From Manis javanica (lineage: Eukaryota; Chordata; Mammalia; Pholidota; Manidae), in contig NC_133161.1 in NCBI RefSeq assembly GCF_040802235.1, positions 146,559,121 through 146,623,120 on the forward strand: DNA of 64,000 nucleotides. Direction: 5' to 3'. A program made the position numbers and the translations under genes. The notes under the pieces are model-generated. The model worked only from the letters and a program-made list of their open reading frames with translations, was not told where the DNA came from and made no database searches. This document shows, in pieces, positions 1-11,535 of this stretch (position 1 is the first letter of the stretch; each line of letters begins with the position of its first letter).

Positions 1-2280
1 GGATAAAAATCATAATCATCTCAATAGATACAGAAATGGCATTTGACAGAATTCAGCATCCACTTATGATAAAAACAAAAGGTATAGATGGAACATACCT
101 CAACATAATAAAGGCCATATCCATAAAACAAGCCCACAGCTAACATCATATGCAGTGGTGAAAGATTGAAAGCTTTTCCTCTAAGATCTGGAACAAGACA
201 AGGATGCCCATTCTCACTACATTTATTCAACATAGTGTTGAAGTCCTAGACAGAGCCAAAGAAATAAAAGACATCCAAATTGGAAAGGGAAAAGTAAAAG
301 TATCACTATTTGTGGGTGACATGATTTTATATAGAAAATCCTAAAGATTCTACCAAAAAAAACCCCATTAGAGCTGTTAGACCAACTAAGTAAAATTGCA
401 GGATACAAAATCAATACACAAAAATCTGCTGTGTTTCTAACACCTGGGAATAAATTTAGCCAATGTGTAAAAGACCTGTATGCTGAAAACTGTAAGAAAC
501 TGATGAAAAAAACTGAAGAAAACAGAAATAAATGGGAAGATATTCCATGCTCTCAGTGATTGGAAGAACTAATATTTTTCAAATGTTCATAATACCCAAA
601 GCAATCTACAGATTCAGTGCAATCCCTATCAAGATTCCAGTGGCATTTTTCCTAGCACTAGAATAAATAATCCTAATATTTGTATGACATCACAAAAGAC
701 CCTGAATAGCAAAGAAATCTTGAAAGAGAAGAGCAAAGCCGGAGGCCTTGTGCTCCGTGGTTTAAAACTATATTACAAAGCTGTAGTAATTAAAACAGTA
801 TGGTATTAGCATGAAAACACATGGATATATGGAACAGAATAGAGAGCCCAGAAATAAACCCACTCATATATAATCAGCAAATTTACAACAAGGGAGGCAG
901 GAATATGCAGTGGGGAAAGGACAGTCTCTTCAGTAATGGTGTTGGGAAAACTGGACAGCCTAATACAAAAAAAATGAAGCTAGACTACTGTCTTTAACAT
1001 ACCCCAAAATGAACTCAAAATGGGTTAAAGACTTGCAAGTAAGACCTGAAACCATAAAACTAGAAGGAAACAGGCAATAAGCTCCTTGACATCAGTCTTG
1101 GCGGTGATATTTTGATCAGACTCCAAAAGCAAAGGCAACAAGAACAAAATTTTTTTTTCTGCATCAGACTAAAACACTTTTGCCCAGCAAAGGAAATCAT
1201 CAACAAAGTGAAAAGGCAACTTACTGAAGGAAGGAAATAATTGCAAATCATATATCTAATAAGGAGTTAATATCCAAAATGTATAAAGAGCTTATACAAA
1301 TCAAAAGCAAAAATAAGATCTGAACAGACGTTATTCTAACTAAGACATTTAGATGGCCAACCAGGCACTTGAAAAGATGTTCAACATTATTAATCATCAG
1401 GGAAATGCAAATCAAAACCATAATGAAGTGTCACCTCACACCTGTTAGAATGGCTATTATGAAAAAGACGAGAAATAACAAGTGTTGGCGAGGATGTGGA
1501 GAAAGGGGAATCCTTGCATACTGTTGTGGGGATAGAAATTGGTGCAGCCATTATGGAAAACAGTTTGGAGGTTCTTCAAAAAATTAAAAATAGAACTACC
1601 ATATGATCCCACAGTTCTGTCTCTGGGTATTTATCCAAAGAAAATGAAAACTAATTTGAAAAGATACATGCACCCCCATGTTCATTTCAGTATTATTTAC
1701 AGTAGCCAAGATATGGAAACAAGTGTTCATCAGTGGATAAATGGATAAAGATATTTTACACACACACACACTGAAATGCTATCTAGCCATAAAAAGAATG
1801 GAATCTTGCCATTTTTGGCAACATGGATGGACCTTGAGAGCATTCTGCTAAGTGAAATAAGTCAGAGAAAGATAAATAGCATATGATCTTGCTTATATAA
1901 AATCTAAAAAACAAAGCAAAGCAAAATAAAAAACCCAAGAGGCTCACAGATACAGAGAACAGATTTGTGGTTGCCAGATGGGGGACTGAGGGGCAGGTAA
2001 AATGGGTGAAGGGGGTCAAAAGGCACAAACGTCCACTTGTAAAAAAATAGTCTTGGAATGTAATGTATAGCATGGCAACTGTAGTTAACAATGCCGTATT
2101 GTGTATTTGAAAGTTGCTGAAAGAGTAGATCTTAGAAAGGAAAAAAAATTGTAACTATGGTCACAGATGGTAAATATACTTATTATGCTGATCATTTCTA
2201 CAAAGATACTGAATCATTATGTCGTATACCTGAAACTAATAAAATGTTATATGTCAATTATACCTCAATAAAAAAAATTT
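1..2280 (+). mobile_element. LINE-1 3' half (ORF2 RT to 3' end), decayed
   Basis: This is the 3' portion of a sense LINE-1, cut by the left window edge. It opens in the reverse-transcriptase region with a degraded copy of the [15 protein letters not shown] motif and continues through the GCP(F/L)S segment near 200. The thumb/C-terminal part of ORF2 follows, with recognisable peptides at 1369-1748 such as YDPTVLSLGIYPK. The 3'UTR includes a short CA run at 1759-1772 and the copy ends in a CAATAAAAAAAA tail at about 2266-2280. Stops and frameshifts occur throughout, so no ORF2 protein could be made. The tail and ORF2 order give a + orientation. The level of decay suggests a mid-age copy rather than a recent insertion. 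Confidence 0.9.
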
Positions 2281-3265
2281 CCTAAGAGGTTAGCCAACCC
2301 ATTATGGCCATGTTTTCCTACAGCTTAATGAAAGATCAGTTTGAGCCATGTAAAACTATTTTTTTAGGTTGGAACAAGCATAAGTGAATATTGGAAATTT
2401 CATATTAGGTAATACAGCTAGTGAATTCCATAGGATTATTCGCCACACTGTGTCTCTTTTAATCCAGGCAAGAAACATGTTTTGCACCCTTGAGTGTATA
2501 CAGGGTAGCTGCCCAGCACTGTTATTCTGACAATGGCAAGAAGTCTTAAAATGGACGGCAGCCTTGTTTTCCAGCTTATTTCCAGTGCTCTAGCTGAGCA
2601 GCGTGCTGCTGGGTATAGTGGGGTTTGGGAGCAAACCAAGGTCTGATCCCACGTCTGTGTCTTGGCCCTTGGGGCCCCCCGCCGGATTAACCTGCCATCT
2701 CTGCTACCTGGCACATCTCTGCTCCAGTGTGACGGTACTTTCTGTTTCTAAGGTGATTCATTATGGGGCCCTTGGGTGCTTTACAGATTGCCTAGGACCA
2801 TTTAGGTTACATCCCCTGTGACTCCCAAAATCAGTGTATTCTATTGCAAATTTGTAATCTGAATTGTCTAACCCAAATACTGAATTTAAAAAGCCATCTC
2901 ATTCTCTGGGGGAAAAAAAGGAATAATACTTTGGGCTCTCTCCTGTAATACTTATACATACGTGACTCCAGTGTAATCTGTTTATATTACAGTGAATTGT
3001 GGTGTGTTTTTCTTCTCCTGCCAGATTTGCAGCAGAGACCACAGTCTCATGGGGGGTAAAATGTCTTAATTTATTAGTTTTGTATTTCAGGCTGGAGTCA
3101 GCTGGGGAAAAGCGAGTGAAGAGTAGTGTAAAGAGAGAGGCTTTGCAGTCTAGGTGGGCTTTGCAGAAGGGCGGAGGCTGCACCCAGAATAAATAAGTAC
3201 CAGGCAGCCAGAGGGTGGCAGGGCCCGGCTGCTAAGGGGACGGGCCGATGTGGACTGCTCCGTGT

Positions 3266-3278
3266 TGCCACCTGCTGG
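3266..3278 (-). promoter_or_regulatory. Candidate CTCF site
   Basis: TGCCACCTGCTGG fits the core CTCF consensus read in reverse (YGCCMYCTRSTGG) at every position, so the motif itself lies on the minus strand. It is in single-copy DNA. Binding cannot be shown from sequence. Confidence 0.45.
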
Positions 3279-4805
3279 ACACATGTGGAGAGCAGTTTAC
3301 TCCCTTCAGGCTTCCAAACCTTTGGCTGAATCGGCTTTTCTGTCTTCTTTCTTTCTGTTCCTTCTGTCAAGTATTTCCCCCTTGCGGGAGACTTGCCTTC
3401 CTCTCTCCCAGGCAGGGCTCTGAGGATGCCTGTGCTGCGGCCTAGGGTGGGGACTCCGGGTTTCCTCCTGGCGTGCTGACCAGAAGGCAGCAAGTTCTCC
3501 TCATGGGGGCCTGGGAGGGGTTGCTTGTCTCAGTGCCCAGGGTTTCCCCAGGCCCTCTGGACCCCTGAACTTGGCTGTGATTAAAGACACTATTTAATTA
3601 TCATCCAAACCAGGGCACTTTTGAGAGTGAACAGTGTGTGTGTGAGCGCACAGTCAGTGCCTACTTAATATGCACTAAGTATGCCGAGACAACAGATGTC
3701 AACCAGGGCTGTCCCAGGCGAGCTGGAACTCATGGTGGGCACAGTTCCGAGGGCCTGCTGGCCTCCTGGCCTCCTGTTATCCCTAGGCGAGGTGTGGACG
3801 GCGAGGGCGACCAGCAGAGGTTGCTGCGGGCGTCGCCACGCTGCGTGCAGGTCTCACTGCCTGAGGAGCTGCGTTGGCTGGCTGGAGTGGGGGGCTGTGC
3901 AGGGAGAGGCCGGCAAGCAGAGGGCTGGGTGCGATGGGTGCAGCTGGTGGCGGAAAGGGCTGGTGTCCCCTGAATGGCGATATAGCAGAGAGAAGCGCGG
4001 GCTCATCTGGGCCTGGCTTCCAACCTGCTAAGAAGGCTGTATGCTCCTGAAGTCGGGGCTCGGACTCCGAGCCCTGGGGCTGGGCTTCCTAAATGCTCCC
4101 TCCCATTCCTGGATTGGACTGCAAGTCTCCTGAATCCTGGCAGATTTTGTCCTGCCCCTTCAGGCAAGGGCTGGGCAAGTGGGATCACGCTACCACCAGC
4201 TCCTGAGACTGGTGCCTTCCTACGTGGATTAACACTTGGCTGGAGGCCTCCTGGGTCAGCCAGCGGGACCCCAGGAATGCCTGGAGTCTTCTCTGCCTAA
4301 CCTTGCAAGTAGGAAATGCAGGCCAGCGGTGGGAAAGGGCTCTCCTGGAAACTTCTAGCTCTCTCTCCTCATCCAGCTCTAACTCTGGCAGCAAAACCCC
4401 ATTTTCTTCCCCATCTAGGACACTTGCCTCCCTTAACCCCTAAGAGCAGAGTAGAGAGACCTTGTTTCTAGTGGGAGGAAGGGGTTTCTACAATGGGATG
4501 GGGTCCTTCCCCTTCTCCGGCCTGGGAAAAGCCTTGGCCAAGTGGAGCTTGGCCCCCTGGCCCCGAGCGGTGATGGCCTAGCCCTGGGCCCCCGGCTCAC
4601 ACCAACCCCGCCTTCTCTCCCTGCTCACCGGAAGGGAGAGGCAGTGTCTGACTTTACAGACCACGTGCTGGTGAGCATCCCCCCAGCTCCTCACCCTTGG
4701 TTCTGCGATGGTGACAGGGGAGCTGTTCTAAGGCTGCTGGGAGAGCTGCCCTGCCAAAGCAGAGAATTCTGGAGCAGCAGTGGGTATCCAGGGGAGCCAC
4801 AGAGA

Positions 4806-4818
4806 TTGCCATGGCAAC
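4806..4818. promoter_or_regulatory. Candidate RFX X-box
   Basis: TTGCCATGGCAAC is an almost perfect palindromic X-box (GTTGCCATGGCAAC consensus, 13 of 14 positions). RFX-family factors bind such sites in promoters and enhancers, including those of ciliary genes. No promoter or gene is visible next to it, so a distal site is the more natural reading. Confidence 0.45.
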
Positions 4819-5454
4819 ATGTGAGGCAAGCCAAAGGGGTGGGGAGCTGGGGCTGGAGTAGCCCCTCTTCTAGGCTGTAGCTGAATTCCTGGGGTGGTCA
4901 GACAGGGGCTTGAGGGTAAGAGCAAGAGAAACCCAGCCCTGCCCCCCTGACAGGGGCAGCGTGTCCTGCTTGTTGGCTCTTGTCAGTCGGAACTGGCCAC
5001 TCCCTGGCACGCCTCCGTGAAGCGCCTGCCCGGGGCGGAGGGTCTGGCAGCGGGAGAGCAGCCAAGCTCAGTGGCAGCGATGCGTTTCCTTGGCTGTCGG
5101 AGGCCGCCCAGCCTGCTCCTCTGCTGGGGCCCTGAGCCGTCAGAGTGAACCCAGACTAGTGGCCAGGGACCAACTGCTGGCCTGTAATTTACTTTCCTAC
5201 TTCCTCTGGCAAAAAGCAACCTGTTTGGGAAAAAAACGAGAGCACTTTGCTTTTATCTCTGGTCGCCTTTGCTTGCCCCTCGCTCATCACCTCCCTCTGG
5301 CCTGGGCAGGGCTGGGTTCCCCCCTCCCGTGCTGGCTTTTGGTGGTGGGGGGTGCCCCTGCCCTCCGCAGACGCGCCCTCCTCCCAGCCCCCGTCGCGGG
5401 GCCGAGTCCAGGGCCTGCCAGCCCCTCCCTGCCCTCCCCCTGCCTGCCCGATCT

Positions 5455-5765
5455 GACTTTGATCAGCCGGTGGGGGGGAAGAAAACAGGAAAATAGAATA
5501 TTAAAATCTTAATTCAATTTAAAGCACTGTCATTCACAGGCATGCCAAACAGTGAGATGACTAATTATTATGCAAATGAGGCAGATAGAAAAGTGATTAA
5601 TAATTGCACAAATTAAAAATTATTGTAAACATCCTGTGACGAGCGATAAGTCCAACGGAGAGGCGAGGGCGGTGGGCCGGGGAGTCTGTGGCGTTGCCAG
5701 CTCTTGCATCCTGATCTCCTCATTAGGGGGGTTTAATTAGTGCCTGATGATGGGGCCCAGTGCTG
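5455..5765. promoter_or_regulatory. AT-rich candidate conserved enhancer with homeodomain and octamer motifs
   Basis: An abrupt AT-rich island sits inside GC-rich DNA with no repeat signature. It carries CTAATTA (5561-5567) followed by a perfect POU octamer ATGCAAAT (5570-5577), then GATTAATAATTG (5595-5606), further AATTAAAAATTATTGT stretches near 5611-5626, and TTTAATTAG at about 5731-5739. Closely spaced TAAT cores with an octamer are typical of developmental conserved non-coding elements. Conservation is inferred from composition and motif density, not from an alignment. Confidence 0.45.
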
Positions 5766-6789
5766 CTGGGCCTGGAGGAGCGGTGGCTGCGCAGGGGCCG
5801 GCTGAGCAGGAGGAGAGGGAGGGGAGGGGAGAGGAGGCAGGCCAGCCACCCTGGAGGGACAGGCGAGCTGTGTCCCACTGGCCTGTATCAGCTGCTGCCT
5901 CAGGCCTGGACCAGGGTTGCTGGCGTGGAGCCTCTGGGTGGGGGACTGGTGGGCATATCATGGCCCAGCCACACAGATCCAGTGAAGGGACACGTGGAGC
6001 ATGACGGCAGTGCTGGAGGGGAGGGGGGGTGCACAGGGAGGGTGGACAGGCATGACGCAGCTGGGGCCGCACCGCTACCCTGGTTCTGGGTTCCCTGACT
6101 CAGGGGTGAGGTGTGGTGGGGGCACAGAGGAACTAGCCAGTGCCCTGAGCTGAGTGACGCACCTTCTCAGTGTCCCACCTGCGTCCCGGCTTCCCCCAGG
6201 CAAGGCACATGTAGGAATTGCTTTGGCTTGGGTCGACTTGGCTTCTCAACGCTGGGGAAGGGTTGGCCGGGCCGCTCTGTCTCAGCAGCACCACTGCTTT
6301 CCTGGGTCCCATCTGCTGAAGTAGGGCTGGGACTTTTGTATCCTTAGCAAAGCATACCTGCTAGGTAGAGTAGAGCCACCTCCTGCCAGGCCCTGGAGCC
6401 CTAAGCCCTTAGCAGTTGCAGCTGGAGCCGGGGCCCTGCGGAGTCTCATCATGTCAGAGGGGAACCTTTCTGCTAACAGTTCCTGCCTTCCCTTGGGCCC
6501 CAGGTGTCCCCGACCCTGGGCGTGGATGTAGGGCCTGGGGCCTGCATTTGGGGACTGATGCCAGGCCGCGCTCCCAAGAGTCAGGCGGGGCCACTCCCCT
6601 CTTGAGGGTGATTTTCCAAACCAGGCTGCCCATTCCCCGAGGCTGCCACCACACCTGAGAAGCACAGATTGGGAGTTGCCCCCAGCCAAAGGGTCAGCTG
6701 AGTATGCCCACTTCCAGAGCAGCGTGGTCCTGCCTCTGGCTCCCCGGGGCAGGCTGCACCCCTGCCAACTCAGGCTTCTCCTTAAGCCT
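5766..6789. other. GC-rich single-copy DNA, no gene seen
   Basis: A purine-rich G-run stretch at 5800-5840 could form a G-quadruplex. The overlapping open frames on both strands show no domain, splice pattern or codon signal that I can recognise. Confidence 0.55.
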
Positions 6790-7175
6790 GGTGTGTGGCG
6801 CTCACTGGAATCCAGGAGTGCCCCGCAGGGAGTTCCCAGTGGTCCCAAAGGGCCCCAGCTGGCATTATGCCCTCTGTAATCCCAGAGTGCCTTAGGAATG
6901 CCCAAGCATGTGAGTGTGCTCCCGGAGACACCCCAGAGAGTTTCCCAGAAGCTTTTCAGTATGTCACGGCAACCTCCACTGCTGTCTTGTGGGGCCCCAG
7001 GATCTCTCCAGTGGAATCTCTGTAAGGCCCTGGCTCACGTGGTGACTTCCATGGAATCCCAGAAATGTTCTAGTAACTGCCAGTGAGCTCCTAGTAGTGT
7101 TCTAGCTCCAGATTCCAGAATGGACATCATCCCATTGTTCCTGCAGAATTTCCAAGACTCCATCAATTCCCAAAG
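6790..7175. repeat. Degenerate low-copy tandem-like region
   Basis: Short variants of CCCAGAGTGCCTTAG, CCCAGAGAGTTTCCCAG, CCCAGAAATGTTCTAG and CCCAAAGTGTGTTCC recur at irregular spacing, mixed with TCCAGAAT and CCTAGTAGTGTTCTAG. This suggests a heavily decayed minisatellite. The periodicity is weak and was judged by eye. Confidence 0.3.
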
Positions 7176-7324
7176 TGTGTTCCCTGCCACCCCATGCTAG
7201 TTAGAGGAGGATCTGCTGACCCCCACTCCCTAGGCCCTGCCTCCAGGAAGGGAGAGAGGTTCTGTGCCGCCTGCCTCTGCAGGACGCCTGGGCTTCCCCA
7301 CAGTCGGAAGTGGTGGGGAAGGGA

Positions 7325-7485
7325 AAGGGAGTGGAGACTAACATTTGTTGAGTGCCAACTCTGCCTTAGGTGTTTCATTTGTGTGGTAAACTGCAGAGTG
7401 GGTGTATTAGCTGTTACCCAGAGGAGTGAAGTGATTTTTCCCAGAGTCAGTAAGTTGCAGGGAGAGATTGGGAAGCAGCTCTGTT
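7325..7485 (-). repeat. MIR SINE remnant
   Basis: Antisense MIR order is visible: a TTGTTGAGTGCC-like end, then an acidic middle, then a GAAGTGATTTTTCCCAGAGTCA block corresponding to the antisense MIR core, then AGTAAGTTGCAG. Divergence is high. Confidence 0.5.
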
Positions 7486-8189
7486 GAGTCTCACTGCACC
7501 TCTGCCTGTCTGGAGCCTGCAGAGAACCAGAGAAGGTGAATCCCAGAGGCCAGAGATGCACAGGGCAGGGAAGCGAGCAGGGCGGTAGGCTCTGGACTCC
7601 TTCTCCCCCTCCCTCCATACTAGTTTTCTTAGTTACCAGGAAAGAAAGGAAAGGGGTTAAGACTTGTTAAGCTTTTTTGGAGTGAAGCTTCTGGCCACAG
7701 CCCTAAACTCAAGGTCCAGGTGGCACAGCAGCCTCCCTGCCCCTCCCCTGTGTTGGCTGTGGATGCTCCCTCCACGCTGCCCACATCAGCTGCCCATCTG
7801 CTTCTCCCCCACTGGCTGCCTTCCCTGGCACGGGAGATACTCGCAAGGTGACTTTGAACAGTGCAGGCTCAGCAGGACGGGGCATGGGAGCAGCGCTGCA
7901 GGGGGCACACGGGGGCTCGATTGGGCCCCCCGTGCCCTGCCCCAGCTGTGCCCCTCTGCCCTTGGGAGCGTGGATGGAAGGGCAGCGAACCAGTGGCTGA
8001 GGGCAATGGGCAGGGGACTCTGTACAGGCGGGTTGGCTTCCCCCAACCAAGGGCTCCTGCCCGGGGTGGGAAAGTGGAAGAATGACCGGTCCTGTGCGGG
8101 CAATGGGGCGGGGAGAGGAGAGTTGATACACCTTGGCTCCCTGGCACCTCCTCACCCGCCCCGTGCTTGGCAGATGTCTTTAAAAAGCA

Positions 8190-8375
8190 TGTGATGGAGG
8201 GTTTAGGGTTTAGTAGTGGAGAGATAGACTGCCTGGGTCCATTCTCCTCTCTATCACGTACTAGCTGTGTGACCTTGGATATACTGCTTAGGGTCTCTGA
8301 ACCCTGATTTCTCTGTTCATAAAATGTGGCTAATAATGTTACTTAGCTGTCACATAGTAAATGCTCAATGAAATT
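8190..8375 (+). repeat. MIR SINE
   Basis: Sense MIR order: GACTGCCTGGGTCC, then ACTAGCTGTGTGACCTTGG, then CTCTGAACC...TTTCTCTGTTCATAAAATG, then the 3' ACATAGTAAATGCTCAAT end. This is one of the clearest MIRs in the window. Confidence 0.75.
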
Positions 8376-10309
8376 AACCTAATGATACATGCCCCTTTCT
8401 ATGTGCATGTTATACTTCATACAGCCATACTTGCACACATATGTGGCTGTGTATGGTCTTACTATGTGCCCTGACTTCCCCAGCCCTTTGCTCTTTTTTG
8501 TCGCCTCCAGAAATTTGGGTGGGAGGTGAGGGATCTGCTCCTGACCATTCTGGCTCCTCAGGGAGGCAAATGTGCTCAAGAAGTTAGGTACAGAGGGGAG
8601 AGGGCTTAGCCCAGGGCAGGGCAGCCAGAGCCGGCAGAGGGAGAGGAAGGGCGGGAGGGCTGCCTGGGTGTGGCAGGAGTCCCAGGTGTCTCAGGGCAGC
8701 GAGGGCTTGAGGCGGTTGGGAGGCAGCCTCCCAGCGCAGCCTCAGCCCTCTGTGCTGCCAGCGCCCGCGCCCGCTCTCCACGCTGGAGTCCCAGCAGGGC
8801 CTCTGCTCGTGCCTGGCTGGGGCTGGGGCCCTTCTGCGCTTGCTGCTGGCCCCTGGGGGAGACTTCCTGGAGGTGTGGAGGGGTGTTCGGCTCTCCTGGG
8901 TCAGCTCCTCCTACAGCCTCACCCTGGGCAGGGAGCGGCTTGATGAGAAGGGGAGCCTGCTGCGATGGTGAGGTCTTCCGAGGGCAGGGACCTCGTGGAG
9001 TCTGTGGGCCTGCGGCTCTTCTGTGGGGTCCCAGGGACGGAAAGGCCTCCGGTGAGCTTTGTGCGGGAGACGGCCTCTCTGCGAAGAACGCCAGTATGGC
9101 ATCTCCACCTCAGAGTCAAGGGGTTGGCAGGCCAGCCTGGGAGAGGCTCCTGCCGTGTCCTTGCTGTGCCCCTCCCCTCCCAGCAGTCTTCAGCCCTGGC
9201 AGGCCCAGTGGGCAGGGAGGATCCCGACTGTAGTGGTATCTTTGGCGACAGTGCGTTTGGAAATAAAAGGCACTCATCTTGACATATGCCAGCCATGCGA
9301 ACTGTAGAATAACTGAGGACAATTTGAGATAAAAAAAAATCACTGAAAATACAGACTTGAGGCCTCAGATTTGTGCCTCCTTCCTGCCCACCCCCAACAT
9401 AAAATAAATCTCTGCATCTTTACGGCTTCTGCTGAGCAGCTCTTGGCATCTCAGCTTACCCTCCTTGGGTGTGGTTTTCCTGCCGGACATCCCTGTCAGA
9501 CTAGGTGGGAGCATGCGGAGGAACAGAGAGAAAGCCTGGGGTCTGAGCAGGGCCCCTGCGAGGAGGAAGGGCTGGCTGCCCTTTCCCACTGTCATCCTCC
9601 CTGTAGTGATGCAGTGACAGAAGGCAACAGGTGGCTGGGATGTTGACCAACCTCTTCTTTCTCTTTCTTTTCAATTACAGTGAGACCTCAGGTAATAAAC
9701 TACTAATAACCTTGTTGATTTAAAATGGATCCTCTCCCTCTGGCCATCTCAGGGAAGACTTAAGTCCCAAGGAGTCAACAGGTTTGGAGGAAAGGGCTCA
9801 GGTAATGGGAGCGTGCAGAAAGAAGGAAGGGTGAGATGGTCTGGGTGGGCGGGCAGAGCTGCTGCTGTTTGGTTCCACCTGCTTCCTGGCCGGAGCTCCA
9901 GGCTGGTAAGAAAGCTCCTGACGGGCAGAGGCTCTCTGCTGGGCTCTGCGGCCTTGGGAGACCCCAGGCACTGGACCCCTTGGGCCCCCCCACATGCCCA
10001 CGCACACCCTGTGTCACACGGAGTCACTCAGCTTAGGAGGGGAGTTCTGTGGGCTCTGCCCCAGTGCCCCAGGCCTCCACTGCGGTCCAGCATTCAGCCT
10101 GTGTTCTCCCTGTCAGGGACTGTGGCTTTTCCCAGGGCTCTTGATCCTGGAAACCCGACCTGCTGAACGAGGGTTGCCTCTCTCACCCCACCCTTTCCCA
10201 GTCTCAGGCAGTTGAGATATATTCAGGAAGAGAATAAACTTGTTGTTCTAGATGGGTTAGACATTTGTCAAGAGTCAGGTGTCTAGATGAGGCATCAGTG
10301 ATCCTTTTC
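8376..10309. other. Single-copy DNA, no gene seen
   Basis: Mostly GC-rich, with AT-rich patches at 9240-9420 and 9655-9725. The second patch holds a strong acceptor-like sequence (see the findings). No repeat family was recognised. Confidence 0.5.
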
Positions 10310-10765
10310 AGTTCAAGAGATTTATTCAGTTGACAAACTTTTAAAGTGCAACCCAGGTGTCAGTGATAGAAAGATGAAGGACACGGCCCCTGTCCTCAAG
10401 GAGCTTATTGCTGCATGGCTGAAACAGATGAACAAACAACAGCAACACAAATTGTGCAGAGCACAGGGAAGAAAATGCCTACCCTTGTAGGGTACAGGTA
10501 TTGGGGAGCCTTTGCAGAGGAGGGGGTATTTGAACTGGGCATTCATGGAGAGAGAGGAGTTCACTCGGCAGATGGTGCACAGAGTGGGAAAGCCACTCCA
10601 ACAAAGGCACAGCACGGAAGTGTAGAGGCCGAGGCTGCTGGGGGTGGGAAGTGCTTTGATGTGGACGGAACACAGGGTGAGTGTGAGGATGAGAAGGAGG
10701 CCGGAGCGAGAGGCAGAGCCGGACTGTCGTGAGTTGGTGGGATTTCTTCCGGGAGGTGGCCTCCC
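10310..10765 (-). repeat. L2 LINE 3' fragment
   Basis: Reads as antisense L2: AGAGATTTATTCAGTTGACAAAC, a CCCAGGTGTCAG block, then GGCCCCTGTCCTCAAGGAGC, followed further on by an AACTGGGCATTCATGGAGAG-like stretch and a run of GGAAAG-type purine-rich sequence. All are hallmarks of the L2 3' end in reverse. Confidence 0.6.
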
Positions 10766-11429
10766 TCATCCAGGGGAACTTAGCCTGGCAACCAGCAGGC
10801 ACACCTCACAGCTGGGGGCCCAGGGAGGCTCCAGCCTCACGGCATCAGCTCCAGGGGGTGTGACGAGGAGCTCTGCATTCTTCTGCCCTTTTCTTTCCAT
10901 TTTGGAGTAAAAGAAGAGGTATTGGGGCGTGGGGTGGGTGATAGCTGGAGACTTGGGGATAAATAGGCTCCCTGGTTTCATTTCTCCAAGTGGCTTGTCT
11001 CTGTCCCACAGACCACTTGAGACCATTTTGGAGACTTTGAGCATCGATTCCCATGGCGCGTAGGCCATCTGCCCCTCCCTGGGGAAGCCCCTGCGCAGGG
11101 CGGTAATCTGGGGCAGGTCCCTGAGCTCAGCCTGGGGAGGTCTGTCTTCCCCAAACTTTGGCTCTTGGGGGATGCCTGGGTGGAGGTTCCTGGCGTGGTT
11201 CTCGGGGAGCAGACTGCTGAGGGGTACCTTCCTTGTCCAGGAGGGGTGAGATTGCCTCCAGGGAGCCTGATTCTAAGATTTGGGGGCTGAAGCCATTCGA
11301 AAGCCATCAGCCTCCTCTCTTCACAGATCTTGTCACCATTCCCAGGTCCAGAAAGAATCATCGGTTTCTGGGTTCGGCCTGAACAGTCTGAGCCTCCCTT
11401 CTCTCATCCCCTTCCTGCTGTTTCAGTTT
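10766..11429. other. Single-copy DNA, no gene seen
   Basis: GC-moderate sequence without recognised repeats. A poly-T run at 11427-11438 ends it. Confidence 0.5.
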
Positions 11430-11535
11430 TTTTTTTTTCTGAAGACAACAGCCACAAAGCTCCATCTCTTAATGAAACTGTTTGATGTTGATTAATTATG
11501 CGGCTGCCTCATTTGCGCGCCCAGGCTCTGGCTCC
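11430..11535. promoter_or_regulatory. Candidate conserved element with ATTAATTATGC core
   Basis: A compact AT-rich island carries GTTGATTAATTATGC followed by CTCATTTGCGCGCCC. The TTAATTAT core fits homeodomain/POU binding. It stands out from the flanking GC-rich DNA and is not part of a recognised repeat. Confidence 0.35.

Larger units (their letters stand above)
2281..5454. other. Single-copy DNA, no gene seen
   Basis: Base composition changes sharply at the L1 end and becomes GC-rich from about 3100. Many open frames exist on both strands but they overlap, lack splice context and look like compositional artefacts. CpG is locally dense at 3780-3850 and 5020-5420, possibly weak CpG-island-like patches. 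A CTCF-like motif (3266-3278) and an RFX X-box (4806-4818) are listed separately. Confidence 0.6.

Noticed and set aside
1759..1772. CA dinucleotide run
   Set aside because: It is part of the L1 3'UTR and too short to be informative.
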